From an uncultured Collinsella sp. (lineage in GTDB: Bacteria > Actinomycetota > Coriobacteriia > Coriobacteriales > Coriobacteriaceae): 24,501 bases of DNA. A program made the position numbers and the translations under genes. This document shows, piece after piece, positions 8,013 to 17,304 of the stretch. The stretch spans positions 1 to 24,501 of the forward strand of contig USAJ01000015.1 of assembly GCA_900552685.1 (NCBI GenBank), given 5' to 3'. Position 1 is the first letter of the stretch. The number at the start of each line of letters is the position of its first letter. The notes beneath the pieces are model-generated. The model was given only the letters and a program-made list of their open reading frames with translations, made no database searches and was not told the origin of the DNA.

Positions 8013-9455
8013 ATGGACCAGACCGTACCCGCATACGCCGCCGAGGTGGCCGATTACGGGCGCAGCCGCGACCCCGAGCCGGGTGAGGGCGCGCTCATCA
8101 AGAACGTGCGTCCCGAATCGCCCGCGTGGGATGTGGGTATCGAGCCGGGCATGCGCGTGCTCACGGTCAACGGTGAGGCGCTCACCGACATGATCGTGTG
8201 GCTCTGGGAGGCCGACGACGACACCGTCGACCTCGAGGTATTCGACCCGCGCGACAACAGCGTCACCCCCGTCGAGCTCGACCGCTTCCCGGGCGAGGAT
8301 TGGGGTTTGGAGTTCGATGGCCCCATCTTCGACGGCATGCGTACCTGCGTAAACGCCTGCGTGTTCTGCTTTATGACCATGTTGCCCAAGGGCGGCCGCT
8401 CCACGCTCTATATTCGCGACGACGACTACCGCCTGAGCTTTTTGCAGGGCAACTTCGTCACGCTCACGAACCTCACCGACGAGGACGTGCAAAACGTCAT
8501 CCAACGCAACATGAGCCCTATGAACGTGTCGGTCCATGCCGTGAGCCCCGACGTCCGCCGTCGTATGATGGGCCGCAACGCCCAGCGCGGCATGGACGTA
8601 CTCGAGGCCATCATGGCCGCCGGCATCGAGATTCACGCGCAGATCGTGTTGTGCCCCGGCATGAACGACGGCGAGGAGCTAGAAAAGACTCTGCGCTACT
8701 GCGAGGAACATGAGCAGATCACCAGCCTGGGCATTGTGCCGCTTGGTTTTACCAAGCATCAGAACCGCTTTAGCTGGTCATACAGCGACAAGCCCGAACT
8801 GGCGCGCGAAACCATTGCCATGATCCGTCCCTACCAGGACCGTGCCTTCGAGCGTTTTGGCCGCCACACCTTCCAGATGAGCGACGAGTTCTACCTGGAC
8901 GCCGGCATCGATCCGCCCGAGGCGGACTTTTACGACGGCTATCCGCAGTACTACGACGGTATCGGCATGATCCGCTCATACCTAGACGAGACGGACGATG
9001 TGCTTGCCGCCGATGCCGAGCGACTAGCCCGCGTCCGCGAGGCCATCGCCACTCGCAGCCAGCACCTGCTGTGCCTCTCGGGCGCCAGCGCACGCGCCAC
9101 CGTGGCGCGCTTTGTGGAATCGCCGCAGGGGCTCGCCGGCACTGTCACGGCCATCAAGAACCGCTACTTTGGCGGCAACGTGGACGTGACCGGCCTCATC
9201 GTCGCGTGTGACATTCTGGAGCAGCTACCCCAAGACCTGTCGGGGGTTATGCTCTTTGTGCCTAAGCTCATGTTCAACGCTGACGGCATGACGCTTGACG
9301 AGTATCATCGTGACGATTTACTCGCAAGCCTTACCAGTCGCGGCGCCGAGGTTCATGTGGAGTCGACCATGCCGCATGAGCTGCTCGATACCCTGGAGCG
9401 CATCCTTGGCATTGTGCCCGCAGACTCTAACACTTCCACTGACCCTACCCATTAA
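8013..9455 (+). CDS. DUF512 protein: PDZ plus radical-SAM-like Fe-S domain
   Basis: A 480-aa protein of a widespread Gram-positive family of unknown biochemical role. The N-terminus has a PDZ-like stretch (IKNVRPESPAWDVGIEPGMRV). The motif C-x3-C-x2-C at Cys112, Cys116 and Cys119 follows, the [4Fe-4S]/SAM ligand set, with ISVHA-like NVSVHAVSP and QIVLCPGMNDG as in radical-SAM barrels. The C-terminal ~200 residues are the DUF512 domain (FLCLSGASA-like LLCLSGASARAT and GLIVACDIL). AAGGAG of the ispH end lies 13 nt upstream of the ATG. It lies directly before der, a conserved pairing that hints at a role in ribosome maturation or RNA modification (inference). Confidence 0.9.
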   Translation: MDQTVPAYAAEVADYGRSRDPEPGEGALIKNVRPESPAWDVGIEPGMRVLTVNGEALTDMIVWLWEADDDTVDLEVFDPRDNSVTPVELDRFPGEDWGLEFDGPIFDGMRTCVNACVFCFMTMLPKGGRSTLYIRDDDYRLSFLQGNFVTLTNLTDEDVQNVIQRNMSPMNVSVHAVSPDVRRRMMGRNAQRGMDVLEAIMAAGIEIHAQIVLCPGMNDGEELEKTLRYCEEHEQITSLGIVPLGFTKHQNRFSWSYSDKPELARETIAMIRPYQDRAFERFGRHTFQMSDEFYLDAGIDPPEADFYDGYPQYYDGIGMIRSYLDETDDVLAADAERLARVREAIATRSQHLLCLSGASARATVARFVESPQGLAGTVTAIKNRYFGGNVDVTGLIVACDILEQLPQDLSGVMLFVPKLMFNADGMTLDEYHRDDLLASLTSRGAEVHVESTMPHELLDTLERILGIVPADSNTSTDPTH

Positions 9456-9465
9456 AGGAGAGCAG

Positions 9466-10800
9466 ATGAAACCTATCGTCGCCGTCGTCGGACGCCCCAA
9501 CGTGGGCAAGTCCACGCTCGTTAACCGCCTGGCCCAGACCTCGGACGCCATCGTCCACGAGTCCCGCGGCGTCACGCGCGACCGCTCGTATCACACGGCC
9601 GATTGGAACGGCCGCGAGTTCACCATCGTCGACACGGGCGGTATCGAGCCGCTCAAGAGCGATGACGTCTTTGCCACGTCCATCCGCGACCAGGCCCTCG
9701 CCGCCGCCGAGGAAGCCGCCGTCATCCTGTTTGTGGTCGACGGCCGCACCGGCGTCACCGAGGAGGACGAGTCGGTCGCTCGCATGCTCAAGCGCTGCGA
9801 CAAGCCGGTCTTTCTGCTGGTGAACAAGCTCGACAACCCCGATCGCGAGAACGACAGCATCTGGGAGTTCTATTCGCTCGGCATCGGTGAGCCCACGCCG
9901 CTCTCGGCCCTGCATGGTCATGGCACGGGCGACCTGCTCGACGATATCGTGGCCCTGCTTCCGGAGGAAGAGGACGAGGTCGCCGATGAGTTCCCCGACG
10001 CGCTGAACGTCGCCATCATCGGCCGCCCCAACGCCGGTAAGTCCTCGCTGTTCAACCGCATCCTGGGCGCCGACCGTTCCATCGTGTCCAACATTGCCGG
10101 CACCACGCGCGACGCCATCGACACCGTCGTGGAGCGCAACGGCAAGCACTACCGCATGGTCGACACCGCGGGCATTCGTAAGAAGAGCACCGTGTACGAA
10201 AACATCGAGTACTACTCGATGGTCCGCGGCCTGCGCGCCATCGACCGCGCCGATGTGGCGCTGCTCGTCGTCGACGCCTCCGTGGGCGTTACTGAGCAGG
10301 ACCAGAAGGTCATGGGTCTTGCCATCGAGCGCGGCTGCGCCATCGTTGTGCTGCTCAACAAATGGGATCTGCTCGACGACGACCGTAAGCGCGAGGCCTG
10401 CATGGAGACCATCGACCGCCGTCTGGGCGTTATGGCTCCCTGGGCCCAGTACCTGCGCATCTCTGCCCTGACCGGCCGCAGCGTCGAGAAGATCTGGGCA
10501 ATGGTAGACGCCGCCGAAAAGACGCGCTCGCAGAAGATCAGCACCTCGCGCCTCAACACGTTCCTTACCGACCTGCGCGAGTTCGGTCATACCGTGGTGG
10601 ACGGCAAGCGCCGCCTGCGAATGCACTACGTGACCCAGACGGGCGTCAACCCGCCGACGTTCACGTTCTTCGTCAACCACAGCGACCTGGTCAACGACAC
10701 CTACCAGCGCTACGTCGAGAACCGCATGCGCTCGACCTTCGATTTTTCCGGCACGCCCATTCGACTCTTCTTTAGGAAGAAGGAGCAAAAGGATGCATAA
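9466..10800 (+). CDS. der: Ribosome-assembly GTPase Der (EngA)
   Basis: An essential GTPase for 50S subunit maturation with two G domains in tandem. The first begins GRPNVGKST (residues 9-17) with DTGG and NKLD. The second begins GRPNAGKSS at about 186 with DTAGIRKKS and NKWD. A KH-like C-terminal domain follows (PPTFTFFVNHSDL, then RYVENRMR and GTPIRLFFRKK). The length of 444 aa is normal. The start is the ATG after AAAGGAGAGCAG. The 3' end overlaps plsY by 8 nt. Confidence 0.97.
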   Translation: MKPIVAVVGRPNVGKSTLVNRLAQTSDAIVHESRGVTRDRSYHTADWNGREFTIVDTGGIEPLKSDDVFATSIRDQALAAAEEAAVILFVVDGRTGVTEEDESVARMLKRCDKPVFLLVNKLDNPDRENDSIWEFYSLGIGEPTPLSALHGHGTGDLLDDIVALLPEEEDEVADEFPDALNVAIIGRPNAGKSSLFNRILGADRSIVSNIAGTTRDAIDTVVERNGKHYRMVDTAGIRKKSTVYENIEYYSMVRGLRAIDRADVALLVVDASVGVTEQDQKVMGLAIERGCAIVVLLNKWDLLDDDRKREACMETIDRRLGVMAPWAQYLRISALTGRSVEKIWAMVDAAEKTRSQKISTSRLNTFLTDLREFGHTVVDGKRRLRMHYVTQTGVNPPTFTFFVNHSDLVNDTYQRYVENRMRSTFDFSGTPIRLFFRKKEQKDA

Positions 10801-11476
10801 TCCGATTCTTCTGACCGCCATCTGCGCCGTGGTCTCGTTCTTTATCGGGGCGATTCCGTTTGGCCTGATCCTGGGCCGCGTGTTCAACCACACCGACATT
10901 CGCAAGGCGGGCTCCGGCAACATCGGCACCACCAACGCCCTGCGTGTGGCCGGCCCCAAGGTGGCCGCACTCACGCTGCTGCTCGACTGCCTTAAAGGCG
11001 CCATCTGCGTCCTTATCGCGCGTCCGCTCATTGCGAGCGTGGGCTATGGCTTCCCCGTGAGCATTATGGCTCCCGGTGCCGCCGGCGACTGGATGCTCGG
11101 CGTCATTTGCCTGGCTGCCGTGTGGGGACACATCTTCTCGCCCTACCTCAACTTCCATGGAGGCAAGGGTATCGCCGTGGGTCTGGGCGTTATCCTCGCA
11201 TGGTACTGGCCCATTGGTCTGTCGCTGCTGGGCATGTTTATCGTGGCCGTCGCCATCACCAAGTTCGTGTCGGTGGGCTCGCTTGCCGCGGCCATCGGTC
11301 TTCCCATTGCCGCTTGTGCGGTCTTTCCGTACAGCAGCCTAGGACTTAAGTTTTGCATGGCGATGATCGGCATCACCGTGGTGTGGGCCCATCGTGCGAA
11401 CATCAAAAAGCTCATGACCGGTAAGGAGTCCAAGCTCTCGTTTACCAAGCGCGTCACCGAGCCCGACGATAAGTAG
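10793..11476 (+). CDS. plsY: Glycerol-3-phosphate acyltransferase PlsY
   Basis: A polytopic membrane enzyme that transfers an acyl group from acyl-phosphate to glycerol-3-phosphate, the first acylation of phosphatidic acid synthesis. The family's three loop motifs are visible: AGSGNIGTTNALRVAG, the HGGKGIAVGLG loop and the AHRANIKKL end. Several hydrophobic helices separate them. At 227 aa it is slightly longer than usual because of a loop around residues 80-100. AGAAGGAG precedes the ATG, which overlaps der. gpsA, which makes its substrate, follows after 9 nt. Confidence 0.95.
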   Translation: MHNPILLTAICAVVSFFIGAIPFGLILGRVFNHTDIRKAGSGNIGTTNALRVAGPKVAALTLLLDCLKGAICVLIARPLIASVGYGFPVSIMAPGAAGDWMLGVICLAAVWGHIFSPYLNFHGGKGIAVGLGVILAWYWPIGLSLLGMFIVAVAITKFVSVGSLAAAIGLPIAACAVFPYSSLGLKFCMAMIGITVVWAHRANIKKLMTGKESKLSFTKRVTEPDDK

Positions 11477-11485
11477 GAGAGAGTC

Positions 11486-12493
11486 ATGAATGTTGCGCTG
11501 ATTGGCTCTGGCTCCTGGGGAACCGCCGTCGCCGGCCTTGCCGCCGCGCGAGCAGAGCGCGTGACCATGTGGGCCCATAGCGAGCAGACGGCCGCCGGCA
11601 TCAATGGCGAGCACCGCAACCCCCGCTACCTTGTGGGCTACGAGCTGCCCGGCAACGTCGTCGCCACGACCGAGCTCGTGCAGGCGCTCGTCGGCGCCGA
11701 GGCCATCATCTTTGCCGTTCCTTCGACGCACCTTCGCAGCGTGTGCCACCAGGCCGCGCCCTTTATCGCCGCCGATACCCCGGTGCTCTGCCTCACCAAG
11801 GGCATTGAGCCCGAGTCCGGCCTGCTCATGAGCGAGGTCATCGCCAGCGAGATCGGCAACGAGGCGCGCGTGGCGGCCCTCTCGGGCCCCAACCATGCCG
11901 AGGAGATTTGCCGCGGCGGACTTTCTGCCGCCGTCATCGCCAGCGAAGATCCGCAGATAGGGGAGGCATTTAAGGACCTGCTCCTGTCCACGGCCTTCCG
12001 CATCTATCTGTCGCAAGACATGACCGGTGTCGAGGTCTGCGGCGCCATGAAAAATGTCATCGCCATCGTGTGCGGCATCTCCGCCGGCACCGGCGCGGGC
12101 GACAACACGCTCGCCCTCATCATGACGCGCGGCCTAGCCGAGATCAGCCGTCTGGTGCACGCCCGCGGCGGTCAAGCTATGACCTGCATGGGACTTGCCG
12201 GCATGGGAGACCTCATTGCCACCTGTACCTCGGAGCATTCGCGCAACCGCACCTTTGGCTACGAGTTTGCCCACGGCGTTTCGCTCGACGAGTACCAAAC
12301 GCGCACGCATATGGTTGTCGAGGGCGCCGTCGCGGCCCGCAGCGTCAGCGAACTTGCCCGTTCACTGGGCGTAGACATTCCGCTCACCTTTGCCGTGGAG
12401 CAAACGCTCTACAACGGTGTTACTTTGGATAGGGCACTCGAGATTCTTACCGACCGCGTCCCCTCTCAAGAGTTCTACGGACTCACCGACTAG
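11486..12493 (+). CDS. gpsA: NAD(P)-dependent glycerol-3-phosphate dehydrogenase
   Basis: A soluble dehydrogenase that reduces dihydroxyacetone phosphate to sn-glycerol-3-phosphate for phospholipids. The Rossmann motif GSGSWGTA lies at residues 7-14. The family blocks AVPSTHLR, LTKGIE, LSGPNHAEE, CGAMKNVIAI (catalytic Lys) and GMGDLIATCTSEHSRNR follow in order. The 335-aa length is normal. TAGGAGAG precedes the ATG. Adjacency to plsY fits the shared pathway. Confidence 0.96.
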   Translation: MNVALIGSGSWGTAVAGLAAARAERVTMWAHSEQTAAGINGEHRNPRYLVGYELPGNVVATTELVQALVGAEAIIFAVPSTHLRSVCHQAAPFIAADTPVLCLTKGIEPESGLLMSEVIASEIGNEARVAALSGPNHAEEICRGGLSAAVIASEDPQIGEAFKDLLLSTAFRIYLSQDMTGVEVCGAMKNVIAIVCGISAGTGAGDNTLALIMTRGLAEISRLVHARGGQAMTCMGLAGMGDLIATCTSEHSRNRTFGYEFAHGVSLDEYQTRTHMVVEGAVAARSVSELARSLGVDIPLTFAVEQTLYNGVTLDRALEILTDRVPSQEFYGLTD

Positions 12494-12511
12494 CGCAGAA
12501 AGGCTACTACC

Positions 12512-13183
12512 ATGGGTTCCATCAAAATCGCTCCGTCCGTTCTTTCGGCCGACATGGCCAACCTCAAGGGCGAACTCGACAAGATCGCCGCTGCCGACTA
12601 CGTGCACTTCGACGTTATGGACGGTCACTTTACCGGCAACCTCACCTTTGGCGTCGACATCCTTAAGGCCGTCAAGCGCTCCACCGATGTACCGGTCGAC
12701 GCGCACCTGATGGTGTCGAACCCCGACGAGACGGTCGATTGGTATGCCGACGCCGGTGCCGATATGATCACCGTGCACTACGAGGCCTCCACGCACCTGC
12801 ACCGCACGATCACGCATCTGCAGCAGCGCGGTGTCAAGGCCGGCGTGGTGCTCAATCCCGCCACGCCCGTCTGCGTGCTCGAGAGCATTATCGACGTCGT
12901 TGACATGGTGCTGCTCATGAGCGTGAATCCCGGCTTTGGCGGCCAGAGCTTTATCCCCGGTACCATCGCCAAACTGCACGAGCTCAAGGCCATGTGCGAG
13001 CGTCACGGCGTTTCGCCCCTCATCGAGGTCGACGGCGGCATCTCGTCCAAGAACATCGCCGAGGTCGTCAAGGCCGGTGCCAATGTGCTCGTGGCCGGTT
13101 CCGCCGTATTAAAGTCAGAAAATCCCGCTGCCGAGGTTGCACTGCTGCAGAAGCTGGGCAACGAGGCCGCACAGGAGGCATAA
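12512..13183 (+). CDS. rpe: Ribulose-phosphate 3-epimerase
   Basis: Interconverts ribulose-5-phosphate and xylulose-5-phosphate in the pentose phosphate pathway. The 223-aa TIM barrel opens with IAPSVLSADMANL. It carries HFDVMDGHF (metal ligands), DAHLMVSNPD, NPGFGGQSFIP and EVDGGIS, the standard active-site set. AGAAAGG lies upstream of the ATG. It sits 18 nt after gpsA and 6 nt before the desulfurase gene. Confidence 0.96.
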   Translation: MGSIKIAPSVLSADMANLKGELDKIAAADYVHFDVMDGHFTGNLTFGVDILKAVKRSTDVPVDAHLMVSNPDETVDWYADAGADMITVHYEASTHLHRTITHLQQRGVKAGVVLNPATPVCVLESIIDVVDMVLLMSVNPGFGGQSFIPGTIAKLHELKAMCERHGVSPLIEVDGGISSKNIAEVVKAGANVLVAGSAVLKSENPAAEVALLQKLGNEAAQEA

Positions 13184-13189
13184 ACCCTT

Positions 13190-14368
13190 ATGACCGCAGG
13201 TCAAAACCGCATACCCGTGAATCTTGACTATGCCGCCTCGACGCCCATGCGCGTCGAGGCGCTCCTTGCGCAGCGCGAGTACGACGACAGCGAGCTTGCC
13301 GGCGTCAACCCCAACTCGCTACATTCGCTCGGCCGCAAGGCCGCTGCACGCCTGGAAGTCGCCCGTCGCGAGATAGCCCGTAGCTTTGGCGTACGCGTTC
13401 GCCCGTCCGAGATCATCTTGACCAACGGCGGCACCGAGGCAAACCAGCTGGCGCTCCTCGGACTTGCCGAGGGGGCCCGTCAGCGCGATCGCAAACGCGA
13501 TCGCGTCATCGTTTCGGCCATCGAGCACGATTCGATTCTGGACAACCTGCCGCTGCTGCGTGCCGCCGGCTTTACCGTCGACCTGGTGCAGCCCTGCCGT
13601 GCTGGCTACATTGAGCCCGCTGCACTCACCGAGCTGCTAGGCGACGACGTGGCGCTCGTGAGCATTATGGTCGCCAATAACGAGACCGGTGTGGTGCAGC
13701 CCATCCGCGAGCTGGTCGCCGCCGCACATGCTGCCGGCGCCTTATTTCATACCGATGCCATCCAGGGCTACTTACATATTCCGCTCGATGTCACCGAGCT
13801 GGGCGTCGACGCCATGACCGTTGCCGCACACAAGATTGGCGGCCCCGTGGCCTCCGGCGCGCTCTACCTTAAGAGCCGTACGCCGCTGCGTCCTCGCATC
13901 TTTGGCGGCGGACAGGAGGCCGGCCGTCGCGCCGGCACGCAAGATCTGCGCACGCAGCTGGCTTTTGCCGCTGCCGCCTCCGCACTGGCTCCTAACGTAG
14001 CTCAGGAGCGTGCGACGCTGCAGACCCTGTCCGACAAGCTCTACGCCACACTCACGGCCCATCCGCGCATTCACGCCACGATGGGCGACTACGCGCAGGC
14101 CATTCGCCTGCCCGGCATGGTTTCGATCTACGTTGACGGCATGGACTCCGAGGAGCTCATCATTAAGCTCGACGCCGCCGGCTTTGAGGTTTCGGCCGGC
14201 TCTGCCTGCTCGAGCGGCAGCATGGACCCGAGCCATGTGCTCAGCGCCATGGGTATTGGCCGCGAGCAGGCATTGGGCGCGCTGCGCATCTCGTTCGATG
14301 ACCGCGTGAACCCGGGCGACCTGGACGACTTTGCCCAGGCGCTGCTGTCGATTGTAGGCGCCGCATGA
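13190..14368 (+). CDS. Cysteine desulfurase (NifS/IscS-like, class V aminotransferase fold)
   Basis: A PLP enzyme that releases sulfur from cysteine for Fe-S clusters and thio-modifications. Visible features are the N-terminal LDYAASTPMR, GGTEANQLAL, NNETGVVQPI and HTDAIQGY. The PLP lysine is Lys215 in AAHKIGGP, and the active-site cysteine is about Cys340 in SAGSACSSGSMDPSHVL, within a group I-type loop. The protein is 392 aa. AGGAGG lies about 12 nt before the ATG. No IscU or SufU partner is adjacent, so its specific assignment (tRNA thiolation or cluster assembly) is open. It overlaps the next gene as ATGA. Confidence 0.92.
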   Translation: MTAGQNRIPVNLDYAASTPMRVEALLAQREYDDSELAGVNPNSLHSLGRKAAARLEVARREIARSFGVRVRPSEIILTNGGTEANQLALLGLAEGARQRDRKRDRVIVSAIEHDSILDNLPLLRAAGFTVDLVQPCRAGYIEPAALTELLGDDVALVSIMVANNETGVVQPIRELVAAAHAAGALFHTDAIQGYLHIPLDVTELGVDAMTVAAHKIGGPVASGALYLKSRTPLRPRIFGGGQEAGRRAGTQDLRTQLAFAAAASALAPNVAQERATLQTLSDKLYATLTAHPRIHATMGDYAQAIRLPGMVSIYVDGMDSEELIIKLDAAGFEVSAGSACSSGSMDPSHVLSAMGIGREQALGALRISFDDRVNPGDLDDFAQALLSIVGAA

Positions 14369-15174
14369 TCGTCGCCGAGCTCGAGCGCGCTCTGCTGGCA
14401 CGCTATCCCAAAACAGACGCCGAGCCCTGGGACCACGCAGGCTTATCCGTGGGCGACCCTGCCGCCGAGATCACCGGCGTGGCCTGCGCGCTCGACGCGA
14501 CCGAAGCCAACGTGCACCGCGCCCAGGAGGCCGGTGCCAACGTGTTGCTGACGCATCATCCTATCTACATCAAGGCGCCCGAGGCGTTTTGCCCGGCGGA
14601 TGCGTCGCGCCCCCAGTGCAGCGCGGCACTGTTTGAAGCCGCCCGCTGCGGCGTGAGCATTATTTCGCTCCACACCAACCTGGACCGCTCGCACGAGGCG
14701 CGTGCCTGCCTCAGTGAGCTGCTGGGTGCCGCACCCGTGAGCTCGCTGGAGCATGTGGACGACCCCGAGGCGACCGGCCTAGGCGCGTTTGCAGCGCTCA
14801 ACGACCCGTGCACGCTGCGCGATCTTGCCGCCCGTGCTGCCACGGCCTTCGGGAGCGACCCGCGCGTATGGGGCGATGCTGAGCGCCCGTGCCACGCCGT
14901 CGCCATTCTGGGCGGCTCCCTGGGCGACTTTGGCGAGCTTGCCATTGCCGCCGGTGCGGATGTCATCGTGACGGGCGAGGCGGGCTATCACGTGGCGCAG
15001 GACCTCGCTCTGCGCGGTCTGGGCGTCATCCTGCTCGGCCACGATCGCTCCGAGGAGCCGTTCGTGGATATCTTGATGAACTCTGCGGTTGACGCCGGGG
15101 TTGACCCCCGTCAAGCGATTAAAATACTGAACCCTTGCCAATGGTGGACTGTGACAAAAGGAGAGAACTTATGA
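14365..15174 (+). CDS. Nif3-like dinuclear metal center protein (YqfO/YbgI family)
   Basis: A 269-aa Nif3 family protein, annotated in databases as a GTP cyclohydrolase I type 2 homolog although the in vivo role is unsettled. Metal ligands are visible in LLTHHPIYI, SLHTNLDRS and near the C-terminus in GHDRSEEPFVDIL. It lacks the long central insert of YqfO, so it is the short form. The ATG overlaps the desulfurase stop by 4 nt. It ends overlapping the zinc-ribbon gene, a common Nif3 neighbour in Gram-positives. Confidence 0.9.
   Translation: MIVAELERALLARYPKTDAEPWDHAGLSVGDPAAEITGVACALDATEANVHRAQEAGANVLLTHHPIYIKAPEAFCPADASRPQCSAALFEAARCGVSIISLHTNLDRSHEARACLSELLGAAPVSSLEHVDDPEATGLGAFAALNDPCTLRDLAARAATAFGSDPRVWGDAERPCHAVAILGGSLGDFGELAIAAGADVIVTGEAGYHVAQDLALRGLGVILLGHDRSEEPFVDILMNSAVDAGVDPRQAIKILNPCQWWTVTKGENL
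15101..15128 (+). promoter_or_regulatory. Possible internal promoter for the zinc-ribbon gene and coaBC
   Basis: TTGACC, 16 nt, then AATACT lie inside the end of the nif3-like gene, about 42 nt before the next start codon. The -35 is good and the region is locally AT-richer than its surroundings. A separate transcription unit for the last two genes of the block is a reasonable inference. Confidence 0.4.
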
Positions 15175-15890
15175 GCGCCGGCGCTACGCTACTCAAGCTG
15201 CAACAGATCGATTTGGAGCTCGCCCGCAACAAGAGCGAACTTGCCAATATGCCGGAGCTTAAGGAGCTCGCTTCCAAGCGCAAGACCTATGTAAAGCTTA
15301 AATCCGAAATGACCAAGCTCTATGCTCAGCGCAAGGACCTAGACATTGAGCTGGACGATCTCAACACCACCGAGATTCAGACCAACAACGCCATCGTGGC
15401 CGCCAAGAAGCGCCACGTCGACGGCTCTGACTACCGCGAGGTCCAGGATCTGGAAAACGAGCTCGCCACCCTGGCCAAACGCCTGGACAAGATTGAGCAC
15501 ACCCGCAAGGACGTCGTCGTTGCCCACAAAGAGGCGCTCGACCGCGAGGCCCGCGCGCAGGCCATCATTGCCAAGTTCGAGGAGGGCGTTAAGGCCGACA
15601 CCAAGGCTGCCCGCGCCAAGGCTACCGATCTGCAAGCTCAGATCGATGCCGCCACCAAGGAGCGCACCGCGCTTGCTGCCACGCTGCCGACCGACGTGCT
15701 CACCGATTACGAGCGTCTGCTCAAGCAGTTCCGCGGCCTGGCCGTCGAGACCATCAAGGGTAACATCCCCACGGTCTGCCACACCGCGCTGCAGGCGTCG
15801 TCCATGAGCGACCTCAACCACGACGGTAGTGAGATTACGCACTGCCCCTACTGCCACCGCCTGCTCGTGCTCCCCAGCAAGGAAGCTTAA
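15171..15890 (+). CDS. Coiled-coil zinc-ribbon protein (zf-RING_7/CdsZ-like)
   Basis: A 239-aa protein with a long coiled coil (about residues 10-190, rich in Lys/Glu/Ala with heptad Leu) and a C-terminal zinc ribbon, the architecture of the bacterial C4-type zinc-ribbon family. The distal knuckle CPYC is present. The proximal one, normally C-x2-CH, reads PTVCH, so its first cysteine is missing. The start ATG at 15171 has AAAGGAG 6 nt upstream and overlaps the previous stop as ATGA. A start at 15135 lacks a ribosome site. The partner and function are unknown. Confidence 0.88.
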   Translation: MSAGATLLKLQQIDLELARNKSELANMPELKELASKRKTYVKLKSEMTKLYAQRKDLDIELDDLNTTEIQTNNAIVAAKKRHVDGSDYREVQDLENELATLAKRLDKIEHTRKDVVVAHKEALDREARAQAIIAKFEEGVKADTKAARAKATDLQAQIDAATKERTALAATLPTDVLTDYERLLKQFRGLAVETIKGNIPTVCHTALQASSMSDLNHDGSEITHCPYCHRLLVLPSKEA

Positions 15891-15893
15891 ACG

Positions 15894-17105
15894 ATGGCGG
15901 CACCCAACAATTCAATGCAACTTGAGGGAAAAACGATCCTGCTGGGCATTACCGGCGGGATCGCCGCCTATAAGTCGTGCAATATCGTGCGCCTGCTGCA
16001 AAAACGCGGCGCGCACGTCAAGGTCGTTATGAGCGAGCATGCCACGGAGTTCGTGGGGCCGCTCACCTTCCGAGCACTCACCAATGAGCCGGTCGCGGTG
16101 GGCCTGTTCGACGACCCGTCCGACCCCATTCATCACATTTCGCTCGCGCAGGAGCCCGACCTGGTGGTCGTGGCGCCCGCGACGGCCAATATCATCGCCA
16201 AGATGGCCAACGGCATCGCCGATGACCTCATCTCCACCACGCTGCTTGCCACGCCGCGCCCCATCGTGATCGCGCCGGCCATGAACAATGGCATGTGGAA
16301 GGCGCCGGCAACGCAGGCTAACATGGCCACGCTGCGCGAGCGCGGTATCCACGTGGTGGGACCCGGAAGCGGCTACCTTGCCTGCGGTGACGTGGACACG
16401 GGACGCATGAGCGAGCCCCAGGACATCGTCGAGGCCGTCTGCGAGGTACTCGACCCGGTACCTCAGGACCTAGCAGGCAAAAGCATCGTCATTACCGCCG
16501 GCCCTACGCACGAGCCGATCGATCCCGTACGTTTTATAGGTAACCGTTCATCGGGCAAGATGGGCATCGCCCTGGCGGGGGAGGCCGCACGCCGCGGTGC
16601 CGCCGTCACGCTCGTGCTGGGACCGACATCGCTCGACGTTCCCCGCGGTGTGGAGTGCGTGCGCGTACAGACCGCCGCAGAAATGCTGCAGGCTGCGCTG
16701 AGCGCCTTCCAGACGGCCGACGCGGCCATTTGCGCAGCCGCCGTCGCCGACTACACGCCTGCGGCCCCGGCGGACCATAAGCTCAAAAAGGCCAAAGAAC
16801 GCCTGGATCGAATTGAGCTCGTCGAGACCGTTGACATCTTGGCCGAGCTCTCACGTCAAAAGGGCAATCGCAGCGTGATCGGCTTTGCGGCCGAGACCGA
16901 TAACGTCGTCGAGTACGCCGAGCGCAAATTGACCCGCAAGGGCTGCGATGCCATTATCGCCAACGATGTAGCGCGCGCCGATTCGGGCTTTGGAACCGAT
17001 ACCAACAAGGCCTGGATTGTGAGCACAACGGGTACGCAAGAACTTCCCGTACTCACAAAACCCCAGCTCGCAGATACAATTTTGGACTTGCTTCAAAATT
17101 TGTAA
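15894..17105 (+). CDS. coaBC: Bifunctional phosphopantothenoylcysteine decarboxylase/synthetase
   Basis: Catalyses two consecutive steps of coenzyme A synthesis: ligation of cysteine to 4'-phosphopantothenate (CoaB part) and decarboxylation (CoaC part). The N-terminal flavin domain has GITGGIAAYKS, the HHISLA histidine, APAMNNGMW and the YLACGDVDTGRM cysteine loop. The CoaB domain has TAGPTHEPIDPVRFIGNRSSGKMG, AAAVADY and the KLKK nucleotide motif. The 403-aa length is standard. AGGAAG precedes the ATG, 3 nt after the previous stop. Confidence 0.96.
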   Translation: MAAPNNSMQLEGKTILLGITGGIAAYKSCNIVRLLQKRGAHVKVVMSEHATEFVGPLTFRALTNEPVAVGLFDDPSDPIHHISLAQEPDLVVVAPATANIIAKMANGIADDLISTTLLATPRPIVIAPAMNNGMWKAPATQANMATLRERGIHVVGPGSGYLACGDVDTGRMSEPQDIVEAVCEVLDPVPQDLAGKSIVITAGPTHEPIDPVRFIGNRSSGKMGIALAGEAARRGAAVTLVLGPTSLDVPRGVECVRVQTAAEMLQAALSAFQTADAAICAAAVADYTPAAPADHKLKKAKERLDRIELVETVDILAELSRQKGNRSVIGFAAETDNVVEYAERKLTRKGCDAIIANDVARADSGFGTDTNKAWIVSTTGTQELPVLTKPQLADTILDLLQNL

Positions 17106-17113
17106 AAAAGTTC

Positions 17114-17143
17114 TTGCACAAGGACAAAGTTTCGGGTTAATAT
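17114..17143 (+). promoter_or_regulatory. Promoter of tRNA-Pro
   Basis: TTGCAC and TAATAT are separated by 18 nt and sit just after the coaBC stop, about 43 nt before the tRNA. They resemble a housekeeping sigma promoter, as expected for a stable RNA gene. Confidence 0.6.
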
Positions 17144-17185
17144 ACTCCCTGTTGCGAGCGAGAGCAGAGCAACAAACAAAAGCTT

Positions 17186-17262
<77 letters not shown>

Positions 17263-17271
17263 GAAGTTTGC

Positions 17272-17304
17272 AGGTCAGGCACCTAGTGCCTGACCTTTTT
17301 TGTT
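17272..17304 (+). terminator. Terminator after tRNA-Pro
   Basis: Perfect 10-bp stem GGTCAGGCAC/GTGCCTGACC with a 3-nt loop, followed by six T. A textbook intrinsic terminator. Confidence 0.92.

Noticed and set aside
238..16352. Many long antisense frames within the housekeeping block
   Set aside because: They are typical shadows of GC-rich coding DNA, opposite well-recognised genes, and lack ribosome sites and domains.
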